Origin: DYGX01 sp035325905
GTDB lineage: Bacteria > Chloroflexota > Anaerolineae > Aggregatilineales > Aggregatilineaceae
Assembly (NCBI GenBank): GCA_035325905.1
Contig: DAOKYY010000053.1
Location: 1-24,283 of the forward strand
DNA: 24,283 nucleotides
Reading direction: 5' to 3'
The stretch's first letter is position 1. Every line of letters starts with the position of its first letter. The notes beneath the pieces are model-generated. The model was given only the letters and a program-made list of their open reading frames with translations, made no database searches and was not told the origin of the DNA. Both the position numbers and the translations under genes were made by a program. This document shows positions 8,128-14,466 of this stretch, in pieces.

Positions 8128-9036
8128 CTACTCGGCGGCCAGCACGCGCCGGGCCTCAAGCGCGCGGCGCAGAGCACTCACGCCGGCAAAAGGGCCGGCG
8201 CCGGAATCAAGCTGGCTGATGAACAGCCGCAGCGCGGGGCCGCCTCGGTGAGCGCGCGCCTGCGCGCGGTCCTGCGCGCGGTCCTTGAGCGGATAGAAGA
8301 ACGCGATCGACTGCTGGAGGCGGGCTTCCAGCCGCTCGCGCAGCAAGCCCGCGTGCGCGTGATCGGTCAGGATCACGAAGCTATGCGCGTCAAGGTGCCC
8401 GGCGAAGTCCGCCTCGCGCGGGCGGTCGCGCAGCGCATTGCCGATCATCAGCGCCACGGCTCTCAGCACGTCATCGGCTGCGACAAACCCATACCGCTCG
8501 CGGAAGACTGGCAGCCCTTCTACCGCGATCTCAACTGCGCTCCACGCCTCGCTCCTGTCGATCAGCGCCGCCACCCGCGCTGCGACGGCAGCGCCTTCCG
8601 GCAGGTGTGTCACGGAGTTGACGTAGGCAGTATGGACCGCGCGGCGAAGCGTGTTGCGCACGCGCAGCCGCAGTTCCTGGATGTCGAAGGGCTTGGTGAT
8701 GTAGTCCACGACGCCAAGCTCCAGCCCGGCCAGCTTATCGACGCGGTCACGCTTTTCGGTCAGGAAGATAACCGGCACATCCTGCGTCCGGCGCTGGGTA
8801 CGCAGGCGGCGGCACACGTCGTAGCCGTCGATGTCGGGCAGGCGGATGTCGAGGATCGCGAGATCGGGCGGGGCAGCTTGCGAGAGCCGCACGGCATCTT
8901 CGCCCCAGGCCGCGCTGGTGACTTCGTACCCGTGCACGCGGAAGTACGCCGCCAGCATCTCGGCCAGATCCAGATCATCCTCGACGATCAGCAAGCGGGG
9001 TGATTCGCTCGGTTGTTGGCTGGGATATTCGCTCAC
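8128..9036 (-). CDS. Response regulator with degenerate GGDEF-like output domain (302 aa)
   Basis: An intact receiver domain (about 13-130) has the acidic pair Glu19-Asp20 and Asp21, phosphoacceptor Asp63 (ILDIRLPD) and Lys115 (ITKPF). The C-terminal half (about 138-300) keeps the outline of a diguanylate cyclase domain: a TVxLP-like start (SVTHLPEGAA), an FRERYGFVAADDVLRAVALMI-like helix and a VILTD strand. The signature position, however, reads Asp-Ala-His-Ser-Phe (216-220) instead of GGDEF, so cyclic-di-GMP synthesis is unlikely. The domain may act as a protein-interaction module. I chose the GTG at 9036 because AGGGGG precedes it by about 6 nt; the longer frame up to 9234 starts inside the previous gene's 3' end and has no recognisable sequence. 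It lies between the Roadblock gene and the histidine kinase. Confidence 0.85.
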   Translation of the reverse strand: MSEYPSQQPSESPRLLIVEDDLDLAEMLAAYFRVHGYEVTSAAWGEDAVRLSQAAPPDLAILDIRLPDIDGYDVCRRLRTQRRTQDVPVIFLTEKRDRVDKLAGLELGVVDYITKPFDIQELRLRVRNTLRRAVHTAYVNSVTHLPEGAAVAARVAALIDRSEAWSAVEIAVEGLPVFRERYGFVAADDVLRAVALMIGNALRDRPREADFAGHLDAHSFVILTDHAHAGLLRERLEARLQQSIAFFYPLKDRAQDRAQARAHRGGPALRLFISQLDSGAGPFAGVSALRRALEARRVLAAE

Positions 9037-9217
9037 AACTGGCCCCCTGCCAGACGGTGCGTAGCGGTCAGCCGGAGGATCAGGCTGCCGGCGCTGGTGG
9101 TTCGATGGGATGTGGGATCGTCGCGCCCGATGCGAAAAAAGACCAGGCAGGGCGCGCGGCCCCCACGCCGTCAGACGCCTGAGTCTGCCCTGCGCCGGGC
9201 TAAAACGCGCGGCCCCG
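9037..9217 (-). other. Spacer between Roadblock and response regulator genes with terminator-like element and direct repeat
   Basis: This 181-base gap contains no ORF of its own. Read on the minus strand, GCAGGGC (9193-9187) can pair with GCCCTGC (9153-9147), with a CAGAC/GTCTG hairpin inside, and six Ts follow at 9140-9135. That resembles a weak intrinsic terminator or attenuator. An 11-bp direct repeat, CGCGCGGCCCC, occurs at 9153-9163 and 9206-9216. No separate promoter for the response regulator is evident. Confidence 0.35.
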
Positions 9218-9589
9218 CTAGACGAGCTTGGCAAGCTCCTTCACGGCGCGGCTCATATCGAGAAAGATCAGGCCGAGCTTGGCTTGCTGGCGCGCCAGGA
9301 CGGTCAGCACCGCCTCTTCACCGACCGCGCTGAGAATCACAAAACCGCGCTCGCCCTTGACGTAGACCTGTTCCAGCGTGCCGCGCCCCAGCTCGGTTGC
9401 GATCCGCTCGCCGAGCGACAGCATCGCCGCGGACATGGCCGAGACGCGGTCTTCTTCAATATTGGAGGGCAGCGACGAGGCGATGCTCAGGCCATCGACG
9501 CTGACAATCGCCGCCGCTTCGACATCCGGCGAGCTGATCTGCAAGTCGCGCAAGCGTTCCACGAGCTGCTCGTTCCGTGATTTGACCAC
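9218..9589 (-). CDS. Roadblock/LC7 domain protein (123 aa)
   Basis: Single-domain Roadblock/LC7 (MglB-like) protein. It opens with a helix (RNEQLVERLRDLQ), then shows the diagnostic VEAAAIVSVDGLSIASSLP strand-turn-strand and an MSAAMLSLGERIATELG helix. EQVYVKGERGFVILSAVGEEAVLTVLA strands and a C-terminal helix complete it. Known prokaryotic members dimerise and often act as regulators or GTPase-activating partners of small Ras-like GTPases such as MglA. No GTPase is encoded in this window. The start is the GTG at 9589, preceded by AGGAG at 7 nt spacing; the ORF extends upstream to 9658 but that segment is not conserved-looking. It appears to be first in an operon with the response regulator and histidine kinase, suggesting these form one signalling module. 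Confidence 0.88.
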   Translation of the reverse strand: MVKSRNEQLVERLRDLQISSPDVEAAAIVSVDGLSIASSLPSNIEEDRVSAMSAAMLSLGERIATELGRGTLEQVYVKGERGFVILSAVGEEAVLTVLARQQAKLGLIFLDMSRAVKELAKLV

Positions 9590-9723
9590 CGTGTATCTCC
9601 TGACCAGACGCCAGCCGCTCGGACCGCGCCACCCGTGACCGGAGCGGAAGTCGGGCACGTCTCACGAGGTTACGTATAAGACTCAATCAATAAAGCAAGC
9701 GTTAATATATGCTTGTCGCCGGT

Positions 9724-9752
9724 ACTGTAGCACAGCGCCGATCCCTTGTCAA
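9724..9752 (-). promoter_or_regulatory. Promoter for the Roadblock/response regulator/histidine kinase operon
   Basis: On the minus strand, a perfect TTGACA (9752-9747) is followed after 17 bp by TACAGT (9729-9724). The spacer ends in TGC, so this is also an extended -10. The start site would be near 9717, about 128 nt upstream of the GTG at 9589. Confidence 0.75.
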
Positions 9753-9801
9753 GCGAGCCTCAAGGGGGGGGTGGCGGCGCGGCGGCGCCATCCCCGCGCT
9801 A

Positions 9802-9829
9802 TTGACAGCCCCGGCCCGCTCATTATAAT
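9802..9829 (+). promoter_or_regulatory. Consensus sigma-70-type promoter for the carbamoyltransferase operon
   Basis: A perfect TTGACA (9802-9807) and a perfect TATAAT (9824-9829) are separated by 16 bp. This is the best housekeeping promoter in the window and implies strong expression, with a start near 9836. Confidence 0.85.
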
Positions 9830-9878
9830 TCACTGCGCGTTTCAGGCACGCTCGCGAGGCCGCGCGCCCGATGCGCCC

Positions 9879-9909
9879 CGCGCCGAGATCCCCGCCGATC
9901 TCTGGCGCG
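9879..9909 (+). promoter_or_regulatory. Stem-loop in the 5' leader of the carbamoyltransferase operon
   Basis: A 12-bp stem forms between CGCGCCGAGATC (9879-9890) and GATCTCTGGCGCG (9897-9909), with a single bulged T at 9903 and a 6-nt loop, CCCGCC. It ends 28 nt before the GTG start, so it could affect translation, mRNA stability or early termination. No T-run follows. It does not match a riboswitch class I know. Confidence 0.45.
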
Positions 9910-9937
9910 CACTCGTAAGTCACTGGGGGATACCATT

Positions 9938-10168
9938 GTGGGAGAGTTAATTCGCGCTGCGTGGGATCGCTGGAAGATCATCGGCGAAGTGTATGGTGAC
10001 TTCCAGGGGCGTCTGTTTGCCGTTCTGTTCTACTTCACCATTTTCGTCCCCTTTGCCGCTGGCGTCCGCCTGCTCAGCGACCCGCTTCACCTGCGCCGCA
10101 CGCCGCGCCGCTGGCTGGAACGTCCCCCCCTGATCAGCACGCTCGACGAAGCGCGAAAGCAGTTCTAG
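9938..10168 (+). CDS. Small single-pass membrane protein, first gene of the carbamoyltransferase operon (76 aa)
   Basis: I do not recognise a named family. It has an amphipathic N-terminus (IRAAWDRWKIIGEVYGDFQG), one hydrophobic segment at about 26-43 (FAVLFYFTIFVPFAAGV), and a basic Pro-rich tail (LHLRRTPRRWLERPP) ending in a short acidic helix. By charge, the Arg-rich tail should stay in the cytoplasm. The start is GTG at 9938, with GGGGGA about 7 nt upstream. It begins 28 nt after a strong leader stem-loop, and its stop is 4 nt before the carbamoyltransferase ATG, so the two are almost certainly co-translated. It may anchor or organise the enzyme at the membrane; that is inference from context only. 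Confidence 0.75.
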   Translation: MGELIRAAWDRWKIIGEVYGDFQGRLFAVLFYFTIFVPFAAGVRLLSDPLHLRRTPRRWLERPPLISTLDEARKQF

Positions 10169-10172
10169 CCAC

Positions 10173-11969
10173 ATGGATATTCTGGGCATCTCCTGTTTCT
10201 ATCACGACTCGGCGGCGGTGCTGCTGCGCGATGGCGCGCTGGTGGCCGCTTCGATGGAAGAGCGCATCTCGCGCAAGAAGCACGACAGCGGCTTCCCGCA
10301 CGGCGCGATCGACTTCTGCCTGGCGCGCGGCGGAATTTCCGGCCACGACCTCGACTACGTGGTGTTTTACGAGAAGCCGATGGTCAAGGTCGGGCGCATC
10401 CTGCAAACGGCCCTGAGCACCTTCCCGCGCTCGTGGGACTTCTGGCGCGAGGCGGTGACGGCCTACGTCAGCGAGAAGTTCTGGATCAAGAGCCTAATCC
10501 AGCAGCACCTCGGCGTGCGCCCGGAGCAGGTCCTGTTCTGCGATCATCACCTGTCGCACGCGGCCAGCGCCTTCTTCCCTTCGCCCTACGACGAGGCGGC
10601 GGTGATCACGGTCGACGGCGTGGGCGAGTGGACCACGACCACGCTCGGCTTCGCGCGCGGGCCGTGGGATGGCTCCGCGCCGAACACAATTGAATTGTTC
10701 TGGGAGCAGCGCTTCCCGCATTCGCTCGGCCTGCTGTACTCGGCGTTCACCGCGTTTCTCGGCTTCCACGTCAACAGCGGCGAGTACAAAGTCATGGGCA
10801 TGGCGCCCTATGGCGAGCCGCGCTACGTGGATAAGGTCAAGCAGCTCATCACGCTCAACGCTGACGGCAGCTTTGCGCTGAATATGGATTATTTCGCGTT
10901 CCACCACTCGGCCAGCCAGAGCATCAACGACCGCTTCCTGAAGCTGTTTGGCCCGCCGCGTGTCCACAGCGACGACTTCTTCACCGCCAAGAGCGATCCG
11001 GCCCGCGCGGGCGAGACCGAGGCGCTGCGCCGTAACCAGTATTACGCCGACGTAGCAGCCAGCATCCAGGCCGTGACCGAAGAGGCGCTGGTCAACATGG
11101 CGAACGCGCTCCACGCGCGCACGAAAGCGAAGTACCTCGTCATGGCCGGGGGCGTGGCGCTCAACAGCGTCGCCAACTACAAAATCCTGACGCAGACCCC
11201 GTTCGAGGACGTGTACATCCAGCCGGCGGCGGGCGACGACGGCGGCGCGCTCGGCGCGGCGCTGTGGGCCTATCATATGGTGCTCGGCCAGCCGCGCCAC
11301 ATGATCATGTCGCACGCCTACTACGGCGAAGACTACGACGACGCCGAGATCGGCGCGTTCCTCGACGCCCAGGGCATCCCCTATACCTATTACGGCGCGG
11401 GCGACGACCAGCTCATCGACCGCGTGGTGCAGGAAATCCTCGATCAGAAGGTGATCGGGCTGTTCCAGGGCCGCTTCGAGTGGGGGCCGCGCGCCCTCGG
11501 CAACCGCAGCATCCTGGCGGACCCGCGCCGCGCCGAGATGAAAGAGATTGTCAACACCAAGATCAAGTTCCGCGAGCCGTTTCGCCCGTTCGCGCCTGTC
11601 GTGACCTGCGAGGACGCGCCGGACTATTTCGCGTATCCGAATGTGGCAAATGCCTATCTGCCGCGCTTCATGCTGGCGGTCAGCCCGATCCACGAGGATA
11701 AGCTCGACGTGGCGAAGGCGACCACGCACGAAGGCGGCACGGGCCGTCTGCAAACCATCGACCGCCAGACTAACCCGCGCTATTACGAGCTGGTGCGCCG
11801 CTTCGGGCAGGCGACCGGCGTGCCAATCCTGATGAACACATCGTTCAACCTGCGCGGCGAGCCGATCGTCAGCACGCCCGCCAACGCCTGGTGGACCTTC
11901 AGCAACAGCGGGATCGACTGGCTGATGATGGGATCGTACTTGATCGGCAAGGACGGACAGGGGACATAA
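10173..11969 (+). CDS. NodU/CmcH/TobZ-family O-carbamoyltransferase (598 aa)
   Basis: Enzymes of this family transfer a carbamoyl group from carbamoyl phosphate, through a carbamoyl-adenylate made with ATP, onto a hydroxyl of a sugar, antibiotic or other small molecule. The Kae1-like N-terminal part has ILGISCFYHDSAAVLL, EERISRKKHDSGFP, a metal-site CDHHLSHAASAFFPSP (His125, 126 and 129), VDGVGEW near 148-153, GEYKVMGMAPYG and MAGGVALN. The C-terminal YrdC-like part has AAGDDGGALGAAL, FQGRFEWGPRALGNRSILADPR, KFREPFRPFAPVV and an NTSFNLRGEPIV ending. All hallmark motifs are intact and the length is normal. The ATG at 10173 is 4 nt after the small membrane protein, and the stop is 2 nt before the DUF5989 gene. 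No sugar-modification or polyketide genes surround it, so the acceptor is unknown and may be an envelope glycan. Confidence 0.93.
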   Translation: MDILGISCFYHDSAAVLLRDGALVAASMEERISRKKHDSGFPHGAIDFCLARGGISGHDLDYVVFYEKPMVKVGRILQTALSTFPRSWDFWREAVTAYVSEKFWIKSLIQQHLGVRPEQVLFCDHHLSHAASAFFPSPYDEAAVITVDGVGEWTTTTLGFARGPWDGSAPNTIELFWEQRFPHSLGLLYSAFTAFLGFHVNSGEYKVMGMAPYGEPRYVDKVKQLITLNADGSFALNMDYFAFHHSASQSINDRFLKLFGPPRVHSDDFFTAKSDPARAGETEALRRNQYYADVAASIQAVTEEALVNMANALHARTKAKYLVMAGGVALNSVANYKILTQTPFEDVYIQPAAGDDGGALGAALWAYHMVLGQPRHMIMSHAYYGEDYDDAEIGAFLDAQGIPYTYYGAGDDQLIDRVVQEILDQKVIGLFQGRFEWGPRALGNRSILADPRRAEMKEIVNTKIKFREPFRPFAPVVTCEDAPDYFAYPNVANAYLPRFMLAVSPIHEDKLDVAKATTHEGGTGRLQTIDRQTNPRYYELVRRFGQATGVPILMNTSFNLRGEPIVSTPANAWWTFSNSGIDWLMMGSYLIGKDGQGT

Positions 11970-11971
11970 GC

Positions 11972-12175
11972 ATGACTGAGCGCACCCGCAAACAGCCCGG
12001 CAAGCTCGCCGGCGTCAAGGCCCGCCTGGGCATTCTGGGCGAGCTGTTCGCGTTTCTGTGGGCTGCCAAGATGTGGTGGCTGATTCCGATGATCATCGCG
12101 CTGATCGTCTTCGCGATCGTGATCGTGCTCGGATCGACCAGCGGCGGTGGCCCGCTGATCTACACGCTGTTCTAA
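11972..12175 (+). CDS. DUF5989 family membrane protein (67 aa)
   Basis: Short protein with a basic N-terminus, the segment LGILGELFAFLWAAKMWWLIPM and one hydrophobic helix at about 36-54, ending in PLIYTLF. This pattern fits DUF5989, a small membrane protein family that I recall being found beside NodU-type carbamoyltransferases; its molecular function is not known. The ATG at 11972 is 2 nt after the carbamoyltransferase stop, so translational coupling is likely. An upstream in-frame extension to 11891 would overlap the enzyme and is rejected. Confidence 0.8.
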   Translation: MTERTRKQPGKLAGVKARLGILGELFAFLWAAKMWWLIPMIIALIVFAIVIVLGSTSGGGPLIYTLF

Positions 12176-12187
12176 GGGGCGGAGCGC

Positions 12188-12508
12188 ATGAGCGACTGGC
12201 TGCTGGCCGTCTTGATCGGGATCGCGCTCGGGCTGGTGATCGGCGTCAAGCTGGCGCGCGACTCGAAGAAAAAGCAGGGGCTGCGCGGCGGCGCGGCGTC
12301 CGAGGCGCTCCATTATCTGGCCTGCGCCGGGATCGCCAGCGTGTTGCCCTTCGTGCTGGCGGGGATCGTGCTGGGGCTGCCTTTCCTCACCCTGCTGGGA
12401 ACGGGCGTCGGGTTCCTGGCGATCGTCGCGCTGGCGCTGCTGATCTTCGCCGCGCTGGAGCAGACCAGCCCGCCCCTGCCGGAGCGCCCGATCGAGCTGA
12501 CGGACTGA
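12188..12508 (+). CDS. Three-helix membrane protein, last gene of the carbamoyltransferase operon (106 aa)
   Basis: Unrecognised integral membrane protein. There are three hydrophobic segments: residues about 4-22, about 45-66 and about 68-90. The first two are joined by a basic loop (KLARDSKKKQGLRGG). The C-terminus is a short acidic, Pro-rich tail (PPLPERPIELTD). The ATG lies 12 nt after the DUF5989 stop and follows a GGGGCGGAG tract. Its place in the tight gene cluster suggests it works with the carbamoyltransferase, perhaps in substrate access or membrane assembly, but nothing in its sequence shows a function. It does not look like the SxtJ-type protein sometimes found in similar clusters. 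Confidence 0.7.
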   Translation: MSDWLLAVLIGIALGLVIGVKLARDSKKKQGLRGGAASEALHYLACAGIASVLPFVLAGIVLGLPFLTLLGTGVGFLAIVALALLIFAALEQTSPPLPERPIELTD

Positions 12509-12553
12509 TCCGCGCGGGCCAGCCGCGTGTCTCGCCGCCATCGCAGCCATTAA

Positions 12554-12579
12554 CCGGGCGGATCGTGTGGTCCGCCCGG
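12554..12579. terminator. Terminator-like hairpin after the carbamoyltransferase operon
   Basis: CCGGGCGGA (12554-12562) pairs perfectly with TCCGCCCGG (12571-12579) across an 8-nt loop. It lies 45 nt after the operon's last stop codon. The following CTTCATGTC is only mildly T-rich, so termination may be partial. It also lies downstream of the convergent minus-strand gene ending at 12611. Confidence 0.6.
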
Positions 12580-12610
12580 CTTCATGTCACGCTGACGCGG
12601 CGCAAGCAGC

Positions 12611-12955
12611 CTACAGATCGTCCAGCCGCCCGCTGTTCAGCGCCATCTGGAACGCCCGACCGACCAGCAGAATCTCAGTCACCCAGTCCGCGAGGTCTTC
12701 GTCAAGCTCCTTCGAGGATAGCACCTCGACCAGCGAGAGCGGGATGTCGTTCAACACCTCGGTCGTCAGGCATTGGAGCGCCTGCCAGACCGAATCACGC
12801 GCTTCGGGAGGATCCCCTCCCATGAGTTCTTTATACCACGCGGCAATAATCGGGTGAATCTGGTCGCAGGCGGAGCCTTCATCGAGCTGGTCGTTGGCAA
12901 GATTCTCAAACTCTTCCAGCCAGTCGGGTTGGTTAGCATCATGTAGGTCGGTCAT
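12611..12955 (-). CDS. Hypothetical small acidic protein (114 aa)
   Basis: I do not recognise a family. The protein is strongly acidic, predicted to be mostly helical and soluble, with no signal peptide or membrane segment. It has a leading Asp/Glu-rich region (DWLEEFENLANDQLDEGSA) and several Trp residues, then a C-terminal helix pair (LSSKELDEDLADWVTEILLVGRAF). The ATG at 12955 is supported by AGGAG at about 7 nt. Codon use and GC skew of the frame resemble neighbours, so it is likely real. It runs convergent to the carbamoyltransferase operon and downstream of the M28-like gene on the same strand. No role can be inferred. Confidence 0.7.
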   Translation of the reverse strand: MTDLHDANQPDWLEEFENLANDQLDEGSACDQIHPIIAAWYKELMGGDPPEARDSVWQALQCLTTEVLNDIPLSLVEVLSSKELDEDLADWVTEILLVGRAFQMALNSGRLDDL

Positions 12956-12986
12956 GGCATCGCTCCTGGCATGGCGGACGAGTATT

Positions 12987-13006
12987 TAATCCCACGCTGG
13001 GGATTA
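12987..13006. repeat. Inverted repeat between the M28-like and small acidic protein genes
   Basis: TAATCCC (12987-12993) and GGGATTA (13000-13006) are a perfect 7-bp inverted repeat around ACGCTG. It lies 32 nt upstream of the small acidic gene's start and 65 nt beyond the M28-like stop. It could be an operator or a short terminator. Confidence 0.4.
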
Positions 13007-13070
13007 TGCAGAGTCTAGCAATTCGCGGATCGTGGCGCAATCGAGGCGGGATGTCTCGGCGCTGGCCGGC

Positions 13071-14300
13071 TCAGGCGCGCGGCGGCCAGATTTCGGCCTG
13101 ATCGACGACTTGCGCGGCGGTCCACAAGGTCTGCGCGGCGCGCTCGACCGTCAGCGGGTCGATCTCGTGAATCGTGTCGGTGCGCCGCCGCCAGTTTGGG
13201 ATGTGGCCGCTGACGCGGTCGTAGCCCATCAGCCCGACCGCCATCAGGTCGCGGTCGCGCAGGTTGGACACTTCGTCGAGCGTGAGCATGGCCTTGCCCA
13301 TCAGCCCCAGGTCGGGGCGCGCGTCCGCGACGCGCTCCATCACGCGGGCCGCTTCGGGGTGCGGGTGATAATACGCGTAGGGGCTGATGCCATGACGCGT
13401 CGCCCAGCATAGCTCGCCCGCGCCCACATTGCTGACCACGATCCACAGCGCGTCCGCCCAGCTCGCGCCGTACTCGATCGCGAGCCGGTCGGCCCCGGCT
13501 GAGACGGCGGTCGCGCTGCCGGTAAACGCCAGGATCACTTCCGTATTTTCGAGCGGGACGCGTCGCAGCGCGCGGGCCAGCGCCAGCAGCGCCGCCACGC
13601 CGGAAGCGTTGCCGTTCGCCCCGGCGACCGAAGGGCCGCTCTCGTCCAGCACGGCCAGCCCCGCCCCGCCCAGCGCCAGCCCGGCGATCGCGGCGCGGAG
13701 CGTGCGCCAGCGCTGACCGCCTCCGGCCAGCGCGGTCAGCACGCCGCCGACCAGCGCCAGCAGCGTCACCGCGCCGAGCGTGCGGGGAAGCTGCCCCACC
13801 AGGCGGCTACCGGTCGTCATGCGGTGCACCCCCGAATCGAGGTGCGCGACGAACACCACGCGCCGCCGAACGGCGTGGCGCGGCGGAATCCGCACGATCA
13901 CGTTCTCGGACTCGCCTTGCGCCAGCACACCTTCGATCGGCCCCGGACGCGCGAGAAAAGCGTCGCGGCTGAGGATGCTCAGCCCGACCGACACCAGTCC
14001 GGCGGTCCACCGCCCTGTCCGGCCAGAGCGCAGACCGCCGAGCAGCGCCAGCCCAGCCAGCGCCGAGATCGGCGCGATGCGGTAGCGGAAACCGGGCACC
14101 GTCCGAAACGGCTGGTTGATCACCTCCCAGCGACTGTGGAGCGCGCGGATCGCGCTGTGGACATACGCGGCGGCGGCGCGCTCGCCCGCGCTAGCCGGGC
14201 GGCGCGGGCCGATCACTACGCTCAGGTGGCGCACGTCGTCCATAACATTCTCTGCGGACAGCTCAACCGGAACGTTGGGATCGATCGTCGTAGGTTTCAT
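13071..14300 (-). CDS. Membrane-embedded M28-type peptidase homologue, probably catalytically inactive (409 aa)
   Basis: The overall fold matches family M28 zinc aminopeptidases: VVFVAHLDSG (His153, Asp155), a SGVAALLALARAL helix after the metal loop, EVILAFTGS and a C-terminal DTIHEID segment. Key residues are missing. The metal-bridging Asp of the usual GAxDNASG reads GANGNASG (227-234), with Gly in place of Asp. The catalytic Glu-Glu after the beta strand reads Ala263-Thr264. The usual HTPxDT near the end reads RRRTDT, so the last His ligand is Arg. Four hydrophobic stretches lie at about 76-90, 99-110, 174-192 and 203-218, two of them inserted between the first metal motif and the second. 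The ATG at 14300 follows CAGGAG. It is probably a membrane pseudo-enzyme with a binding or scaffold role. Confidence 0.8.
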   Translation of the reverse strand: MKPTTIDPNVPVELSAENVMDDVRHLSVVIGPRRPASAGERAAAAYVHSAIRALHSRWEVINQPFRTVPGFRYRIAPISALAGLALLGGLRSGRTGRWTAGLVSVGLSILSRDAFLARPGPIEGVLAQGESENVIVRIPPRHAVRRRVVFVAHLDSGVHRMTTGSRLVGQLPRTLGAVTLLALVGGVLTALAGGGQRWRTLRAAIAGLALGGAGLAVLDESGPSVAGANGNASGVAALLALARALRRVPLENTEVILAFTGSATAVSAGADRLAIEYGASWADALWIVVSNVGAGELCWATRHGISPYAYYHPHPEAARVMERVADARPDLGLMGKAMLTLDEVSNLRDRDLMAVGLMGYDRVSGHIPNWRRRTDTIHEIDPLTVERAAQTLWTAAQVVDQAEIWPPRA

Positions 14301-14392
14301 AAGTTGCTCCTGCTGGCTCGCGCTGGCTCAAGTATGCCGCAACTGCAGGGAACGCGCACCTGTTGGCGGTCCATTCTCGGCTGGCGAGCGAC

Positions 14393-14420
14393 TTGACAGG
14401 CGCGCTCCACGTGCTAATCT
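14393..14420 (+). promoter_or_regulatory. Promoter for the FmdB-type gene
   Basis: A perfect TTGACA (14393-14398) is followed after 16 bp by TAATCT (14415-14420), preceded by TGC as in extended -10 promoters. The ATG of the zinc-ribbon gene lies about 40 nt beyond the likely start site. Confidence 0.6.
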
Positions 14421-14466
14421 GGCAGGCACAAACGCGATGCACACAAGCAAAGGGGATAGCTAAGCG

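Larger units (their letters stand above)
9590..9937. other. Divergent regulatory region between the Roadblock and carbamoyltransferase operons (348 bases)
   Basis: It contains two opposed sigma-70-type promoters (minus 9752-9724, plus 9802-9829) and a run of eight Gs beginning near 9766. Both leaders are long: about 128 nt on the minus side, with a small CAAGC/GCTTG hairpin near its 5' end (9696-9715), and about 100 nt on the plus side, with a strong stem-loop (9879-9909). No additional gene is apparent. Confidence 0.7.

Noticed and set aside
8128..9234. Longer response regulator starting at 9234
   Set aside because: The added N-terminal residues overlap the Roadblock gene's end and are low-complexity; a GTG at 9036 has a better ribosome site directly before the receiver domain.
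9764..9785. G-run and GGCGGC stretch as a possible G-quadruplex
   Set aside because: There is only one long G-tract, followed by GG pairs; too weak to claim a stable quadruplex.
10494..11753. Minus-strand ORF (419 codons) opposite the carbamoyltransferase
   Set aside because: Shadow of an enzyme with all family hallmarks intact.
13071..14300. Annotation of this gene as an active aminopeptidase
   Set aside because: The metal-bridging Asp, catalytic Glu pair and final His ligand are all replaced.
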